A DNA stretch of 64,000 bases, taken from assembly GCF_024323335.1 (NCBI RefSeq), contig NC_066579.1, forward strand, positions 355,949,400 through 356,013,399, in the 5' to 3' direction. The notes below the pieces were generated by a model. It searched no databases and had not been told where the DNA came from. It saw nothing but the letters and a program-made list of their open reading frames with translations. The stretch comes from Lathyrus oleraceus. Taxonomy: Eukaryota; Streptophyta; Magnoliopsida; Fabales; Fabaceae. Positions within the stretch are counted from its first letter, which is position 1, and every line of letters begins with the position of its first letter. Both the position numbers and the translations under genes were made by a program. Positions 57,505-64,000 of this stretch are shown here, piece after piece.

Positions 57505-57655
57505 CTAAGTCGAACACCCCAAAGGGCGACTTAGGCAAAAAGGAGCGTCTCGGTGGATTGAAAACCCGAAAGGGCGATCCAGGAAAAAGTTAGAGACATT
57601 GAAAAAAGGAATTTGCATCCCGCTAGATTGATCACCTCACACTGGGGCAATCTAG
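57505..57655 (+). other. Post-pol hairpin array, D unit 2
   Basis: Identical three hairpins at 57505-57534, 57555-57580 and 57623-57655. Confidence 0.75.
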
Positions 57656-58898
57656 GCAAAAATTAGGGATTTGGCAAGTAACTGCATCTTAACAAGACTG
57701 TGCTGTACATCTGTCATCCGTCAGGGATTCTCGATCCGTCGTCGACTGAAGCTTTGAATACATCGAAAATTCAGAGTGGTAGAGGAAAGGTCATTATGTT
57801 CAATGTAGCCCTCTCCAATGTATATCACCGATTTCAAACTTGTACAAATCTATGGAGTCTCGCCCTTTGCAGACTACCATTCCATCACATCAATTTGAGC
57901 TTTTATCCAATTATTTGCACTCTTATTTGTTTCAACTCGACAGATGTTTTGCATGTTTTAACTGATAAAGTATCATTGTTTTCAAAATAAACACAAATTT
58001 TCAAAAAAATTGTTCTTAAACAAAGTGAACATTCACGATGATGGAAGGATACTTAGGAGACCCACAGTGCTCTCCCGGGGGTGGTATGATTACCAACAGG
58101 TAAGACAACCGTTCGTATCTCGAGCATGACTGTATCTTTGTCCTGCAGAACCTCGTATGGTCTCTCCTCAGTGAAGGTGCCCGATGCAGTGTTGTTTGAA
58201 GTTGTTCATCTTCACGTTCCCGGCAGTACAGATTCTTACTCCAAATCCCACTTTCATCCCCCTGTTGGAATTAACCCTTTGTGCTCATCCCGATGATGAC
58301 TGGTTACTTTTCCGTGGTTTTCTGCCTACAAACCGGTAGATGTAATCCCCTCTTTGTAGTTATCAGTATCCGCTTTGCGGTATTGATATTCTTTCCCCTT
58401 TGGATACTTGCCTTGATCAAGCAGTATTGTCCCCATTGGGTCTGCCCTTTCTTTTTGGATATTTGCTCCGAGTTAGCAACTTTTATCCTCTTTTGATTGG
58501 TCATCTTTTGCATACCTAGTCCTGGTACCCTGATGCCTTTCTTTTCGGTCGATTATTCATTTAACAACCTACAACCCGGTTATGGATAATCTTCCATGCG
58601 AGTGTATTATCTACGTTTTGACGGCTATAGATAATATGTCTTATGTTTTTCCGGTATTCAGACCGAAGGAGTTTCCGACGATCAGGTCGATGTACTCATG
58701 GCACTCAGGCCAATTTTCCGATATTCAGACCGAAGAAGTTTCCGACGATCAGGTCGATGTACTTATGGCATTCGAACCAATTCACGCTTTGGTCGGTCAC
58801 CCGTTTCATACCTACAACCCGGTATCCTTGGTGTTCCTTCCTGTTTGCTCGCTGTTGTGACCTTGATCCCCGAGTGGAGCGGGTTTCACGAAATATTT
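57656..58898 (+). other. 3' UTR of D unit 2, proximal non-coding part
   Basis: Near-identical to 45692-46934. Visible changes include one near 58511 and one near 58661. No gene. Confidence 0.6.
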
Positions 58899-59336
58899 CT
58901 CCAGCAGAGTTTATCCTACCAGAGGATTGGACGAGTTATCATAGCAGATTGATATCCTGCATCCCCAGCTGAGTTGATTCTACTCGTGAACTGTGTGGGT
59001 CGTCCCCGGCGGAGTAACAGTTATTCCCCAAAGCAGAGTTTATCGTATCTGAGGTTTGTACAAGCCTTATCCCCAGAGAGTTGCCTGGTTTAGCTTCCCC
59101 CAGCGGAGCTTTTATTTTCCCCAAGCGGAATTTTTGTGGATTGATTGGGCTATTCCTCAGCAGTTTACCTTTGTTTTCCCCTAGCAGAGTTGCTTTTACT
59201 CCCCAGCAAGTTGCCTTGTCCTCCTCTAATGGATTCGTATGGTTGTTCCCCCAGCAGTTGTCTTGTTGTTCCCCCAGTGGATTTATCTTGAAGATTCCTC
59301 AACACAGTCGTCCTGTGTATTTCTCCCGCAGAGTTC
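58899..59336 (+). repeat. Array of TCCCCAGCAGAGTTGCC-like repeats, D unit 2
   Basis: Same array as in unit 1, complementary to the primer site at 54584-54601. Confidence 0.75.
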
Positions 59337-59712
59337 TTATCATATTGCATTGCATATAGTAATCATTGCATCCTCAAAACTGCGTAGCATTTCCATCCCA
59401 TATGGAGCATTACGCCATAGAAAAATTCAAACATATGCATTCATGTGCTCGAAACCACATCAGACTGTATCCCCGGCAAAGGCAGGTTATTTTGTTCAAC
59501 ATCAGCACAGCAAGTCAGCTACAGTTGCTTCGACAGTATTCAGATTTGATTATCCCCACAGAGGTTTATTTCCTCACCCGATGGTGACAGAAAGTTTGTC
59601 TCTCCCCAGTGAGACCCCCAACAAGTGTTCAGCCTTGCCTCGACATATCAGATACTATCCTTGTGATACCAGTAAGTGTCATGTCAACACCCGCGTGTGT
59701 CTTCTTTGTTTT

Positions 59713-61014
59713 GGTGTCGGTAAACGCCATTGTTTCGGTGTCGGTAAACATCGAGTTCCACCCAGTCATCGGTAGATGTCTGGTTATTTTTTTGGTGTCG
59801 GTAAACGCCATTGCTTCGGTGTCGGTAAACATCGAGTCTTTCTTTCAGTCATCGGTAAATGTCTGATAAATCCCCAGCTAGAAATCCCCAGTAGAGTCAT
59901 CTGTAAATGTCCTATCTGGCTTCCAGTTGCAAATATTTGTTTGTCTCTCACCAATAAATTTCTCATCCCCAGTCATCGGTAAATGTCTGGTCTTTCTTTT
60001 TGATGTCGGTAAACATCATCTTTCGATGTCGGTAAACATCGAGTCTCACCCAGTCATCGGTAAATGTCTGGTCTTTCTTTTTGATGTCGGTAAACATCAT
60101 CTTTTGATGTCGGTAAACATCATCTTTCGATGTCGGTAAACATCGAGTCTCACCCAGTCATCGGTAAATGTCTGGTTTTTTTTTTTGGTGTCGGTAAACG
60201 CCATTGCTTCGGTGTCGGTAAACATCGAGTCTTTCTTTCAGTCATCGGTAAATGTCTGATAAATCCCCAGCTAGAAATCCCCAGTAGAGTCATCTGTAAA
60301 TGTCCTATCTGGCTTCCAGTTGCAAATATTTGTTTGTCTCTCACCAATAAATTTCTCATCCCCAGTCATCGGTAAATGTCTGGTCTTTCTTTTTGATGTC
60401 GGTAAACATCATCTTTCGATGTCGGTAAACATCGAGTCTCACCCCAGTCATTGGTAAATGTCTGGTCATTCTTTTTGATGTCGGTAAACATCATCTTTCG
60501 ATGTCGGTAAACATCGTGTCTCATCCCAGTCATCGGTAAATGTCTGGTCATTCTTTGTTCTCTCGTTAATAAAATCAAAATCCCCAGAAATCGTCGGTAA
60601 ACGTCTTGTCTGGTATCACAACAAAGATTTTGTTCCTCCCCAAGCGGAGATGCCATCGGTAAATGGCCCAGTTTTCTTCGATATCGGTAAATATCGAATT
60701 CCCAGTTGCAGCAGCCATCGGTAAATGGCCTTGATATCGGTAAATATCAGGTTTGCTTTGAAGCCACCATCGGTAAATGGTCTTGCTTCCTTCCTACATC
60801 AAATTATTTCCCAGCAGCCATCGGTAAATGGTCTGGCTGAAGTTGATATCGGTAAATATCAAAGATTTAACCATCGAAGTTTGTTTTCCCCAGCCGCCAT
60901 CGGTAAATGGTCGTGCTGAAGTTGATATCGGTAAATATCAAGGTCCCAGTTTTAACCATCGGTAAATGGTTTTGCTGTTCTGAAGTTGTCATACAGTTGT
61001 CATCGGTAAATGAC
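59713..61014 (+). repeat. Array of about 35 CGGTAA-loop hairpins, D unit 2
   Basis: Same array as unit 1 with a few substitutions (for example near 60865) and one base more in a T-run near 60180. Confidence 0.85.
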
Positions 61015-61135
61015 GTGGTTTTTCTTGTATTATATCCAGTCGGTGCAAATTTCTACGGTTCTTTGGTATTCAATCCCTGTTTAACCTGAAAGTCTGACAG
61101 CCATTGCTATCATCCGTTCGGGTTCCCAGCTGATT

Positions 61136-61148
61136 GAATAGGGGCAGC
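61136..61148 (+). other. Polypurine tract of D unit 2
   Basis: GAATAGGGGCAGC directly precedes LTR 3. Confidence 0.85.
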
Positions 61149-64000
61149 TGTAGCACCTCAAATTTGCACCTATCATTGTACATACCATCTCATATTAGGT
61201 CATAGCATATCATGATCCTTTGCATAGCATTTGCATTGTCCCCAGTTGCCTCAAGAGCAAGCAAGTCAAGAATTAGGTCAAACTGATCAGGAGATCAGTC
61301 AACCAATCAAGCAAGGGTGTTTCTCAAGGAGCAAAGGCCCTAGGGTTTGTCCAACAAGTTCACATGACTTGGAGGTCCATTTGAAGTGTTCAAGTCAAGG
61401 GTTGAAGGCTCAGAGGTCACCAGTTCATGTACAGACAGTCAAAAACCCTAGAAAGTCAACAGTCAGTCAAAGCAGTGGATGGTGGCCATTCTTGCAGAAT
61501 TTGGGCACCATGATCAATAATCAAGAGTCCATACAACTTGGGACATCATTTGAAGTCAAGGTCTCAAGGAATTAGGGTTTGGAATTCATCAGAAGTGCTT
61601 CAGTCATCCAAAACCCTAGAAAAGTCAAAGTTGGTCAACTGTGGTTGATTCTTTGGTTTTGATGGATGGAAATGGTTTGAGAGAGGTTATTCATGTCCTA
61701 ATAGGCCTCATATGTCATGGCAATCAACATCATTGAAGAATTTGAAGCCAATCAGAAAATTTCCAAAAATGGAAAGTGGACCTGTAATTTTAACTGCCAA
61801 AAATGGAAACTTCTTGATCCTCAGCTTGCATCATGATACAAGCTTCAAATGAATTTTTGCCCAACATAAAAGTTGAAGATCTTGTTCTCCCATTTTCAAA
61901 AAGTCCAAGAACTCTCAATTCCCATGAATGGTTTGCAAGATATGGTCAAATCATTTTCACATTTTCTTGAACTTCAACAGGCCATATCTCTCAAACCATT
62001 TGGCCAAATTTGGTGGGGTTTTTTCCTACAAACCACATTTTTCCTCCTCTTTCCAAAAATATAAATTTCATCCTCCAAAACCTTGCCAATCAAAATGGCA
62101 TTTTTGGCCTTGACTTTATTCATTTCAAGTTTGACCAACCATTGACTTTTTGAATTAAGGCTTTTCACACCATTTGGCCAATTGGGAAATGTTTGGTGTG
62201 TTATTTGAGACATGTTTTAAGGCCCAAATCATGCAGAACTTATACCTCCATGTGCATATTTTGGAAATTAGCAAATATGCATTTTGGTTCATTTAAGTAG
62301 AACAAGTTCAGCACTTCATGAGCAAACAACAAACAGCAAATACAAGGGTCATTTGCAGCATGACTAAGGCCCAATTCGTGCAACCTTCACACCTCCACTT
62401 CCACATGTGCAAAATTAGCAAATATGCATTTTTGTTCATTTAAGTTAAACAAGATTACCATTCAATTAGCATGGCTTAAACAGCAAATATAAAGGCATTT
62501 TTCTGCCAATTCCAAGCCCTAGTAGCAGCTGCAGACCACAAAAATTCTCTCTTCTCTCTTTCTTGCATTTTGACACTTTGAGAAATTCTGTCAAAAACTT
62601 CAAGAGAACCACGAGTACCTTTGCTTCCTTCATCACCTGGACTTCATTTAGAGCTCATTACAAGCATCAAAACTCAGCTGGAAGTGGATTTGATTCAACT
62701 GTTTTCCTCAAGTATTCTTCCATGGCAGCATGCGTGTATCTTCATATCAAGTGTCCATGAGCTAGGATCCTTCACCATTCACCATTGGAAGCACAAATCA
62801 TCATCTGTTCGAGCTTGTCTTGGCCAAACAGCAACTGCATCTCAGATTTCTTCAAGAATAATAGGTTTCCATGAAAATTAATGATAGATTTGTCTTTACC
62901 ATGCTCTAATGCTTCTATTGGTATGATCATTAGCCATTTCTGGAAAATCTCATTCATGAACAAAGTTTGATGTTCATAGTTCTTTTGGTCGATTCAATGT
63001 GTATGTGTTGTTTAAGTGGAAACTAATGATAGATTCATGATGTCCATGCCATGCTGAACATTTGCATATATTTAGTTTTGATTTCTGGGATTTTTGTGGA
63101 AAATACGAATTTGGAGAAGATGAACATACATGTGTTACTGTAGAAAACCCTAGAATTTCCAGAAACTGGGTATTTTGCTGCGTGCTACTGTTCCATTGAG
63201 GAACCGACCAATCACATTATTTGGTTTTGCTGGCTGAAACGCAGCGTTCTATTTAGTGATGGCCAGAATTACAGCATTGCCACTCGGTCAACCATGTTTG
63301 ACCTTCCCTTCATGTTATTTGTTCATGTTTGGTTCCAATTGTACCTCAACTTCAACAATTCATTTCTCACTCGTTTCAAATCCAAATTTCATGAAACTTT
63401 TTCCATCATGATCACATGATTGTCTAGTTTTTTATCATTATTTTTAATAATTTTTTGGATCATTGGATTTTAAATGGCTCTAGGGTTTGTGAAATGTGAC
63501 CAATTCTTGATACATGTTGCCAAGACCATTGTGAAATAATGATGATGCATCCATTGGTTCTGAAATTTTTTGTGGAGAAACTAGACACATTCAACTTTGT
63601 TTTGATATAAAGTTTGTGGATTTCTCATTTGTGGATTGTGTGATATGATTTTTTGAAGTAGGGTGTGACAACTTGTGTCACACCAATGATGTGCATTTTC
63701 ATGAATTTTAATGACATACTTCCTGACCTCCAAATGATCCAATTGTTTGCATAAGCCTTCTCTCACATGTCTAGTCCATGTATGAATTTTCTTGGAATTA
63801 ATTGTGCTGTTTTCCATTTATTTGAGATTTTTCTTCCCTGCCTAGTCAATGGTTGAATTTTTGTGCTACATGTTGCCAAATCCTTTGGGAAATTCTCATA
63901 TCTTATTGTATGATCATGAAATTTCATATGTGATAACTAGACATATTGAGCTTTGCATTGGTGTTAATCTCATTCATTTCTCATCTGTTTTCAATTTAAT
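61149..64000 (+). mobile_element. Element D LTR 3, partial (cut by window end)
   Basis: The first 2,852 bp of the LTR. It has its own private changes (for example near 62382, 62413, 63251, 63824, 63856, 63945 and 63999). The TATA box is at 62488-62495. Whether a third internal region follows cannot be seen. Confidence 0.9.

Larger units (their letters stand above)
37223..64000 (+). mobile_element. Element D: deleted Ogre-type element in an LTR-internal-LTR-internal-LTR array
   Basis: LTRs start at 37223, 49184 and 61149 (TGTAGCACCTC). The first two are each 5,398 bp and the third is cut by the window end at 2,852 bp. Internal regions are 42621-49183 (6,563 bp) and 54582-61148 (6,567 bp). The two units share every large deletion and join by a single common LTR with no extra target duplication. 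This is one dimeric structure, not two independent insertions. It interrupts element B just 5' of gag. The LTR size and primer site are those of Ogre elements, but the coding region is largely gone. Confidence 0.92.

Noticed and set aside
37223..61148. Assembly artefact as the cause of the D tandem structure
   Set aside because: Each LTR and internal copy has its own substitutions and run-length differences, so the same reads were not simply placed twice. Long-read confirmation is still desirable.

Overview
The window looks like nuclear DNA from a plant with a large, retrotransposon-rich genome, most likely a legume of the pea/vetch group. The basis is several Ogre-type (Ty3/gypsy, Tat lineage) elements: LTRs of 2.8 and 5.4 kb, a primer binding site of tRNA-Arg type (TGGCGACTCTGCTGGGG), an extra ORF upstream of gag, an intron between protease and reverse transcriptase, and two RNase H domains. 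I found no host gene, tRNA, rRNA or CRISPR array. Essentially every base belongs to nested LTR retrotransposons or their remnants.

Layout. 1-3050: 3' end and LTR of a Ty1/copia-like element (+). 3051-3257: an Ogre/Tat-type LTR end fragment (+). 3258-3865 plus 24934-26908: one LTR of a minus-strand Ogre-like element, here called B. It is split by element A, a second minus-strand Ogre-like element (3866-24933) with perfect 5-bp target duplications (taacc). Element A is itself split by a young plus-strand Tekay/Del-type chromovirus (13325-22002; LTRs 2069 bp each, no difference found by eye; duplications tcttt). 26909-37222: body of B (3' UTR, integrase, two RNases H, RT, intron, protease, gag), carrying many nonsense codons and cut at its 5' side. 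37223-64000: a plus-strand, internally deleted Ogre-type element (D) arranged LTR-internal-LTR-internal-LTR, period 11,961/11,965 bp, running off the window.

How the parts work together. The chromovirus would encode a complete Gag-Pol except for one frame change in integrase. A has an uninterrupted ORF1 but has lost protease, RT, the rest of RNase H and the integrase core. D has lost ORF1, the capsid core, most of protease, RT, RNase H and the integrase core, yet keeps its LTRs, primer site, intron, untranslated regions and polypurine tract. A and D therefore look non-autonomous, needing proteins from a relative such as an intact B-like or full Ogre element.

Most unusual signal. The non-coding parts of the Ogre-type elements are full of short structured repeats whose stems vary while pairing is kept. 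(i) Tandem hairpins sit just 3' of the pol stop in A, B and D, several with a CCC-GAAA-GGG inner helix. (ii) About 35 hairpins per D unit share a CGGTAA loop and have different stems. (iii) A two-hairpin module occurs four times in the D LTR. (iv) A hairpin precedes GGGTGCTAATACC in the LTR end. (v) The 3' UTR holds an array of sequences complementary to the element's own primer binding site, and a partial copy of that site lies about 55-60 bp upstream of it in the LTR. I know of Ogre's hypervariable 3' UTR repeats, but not of a description of these structures. That is a statement about my knowledge, not a literature search.
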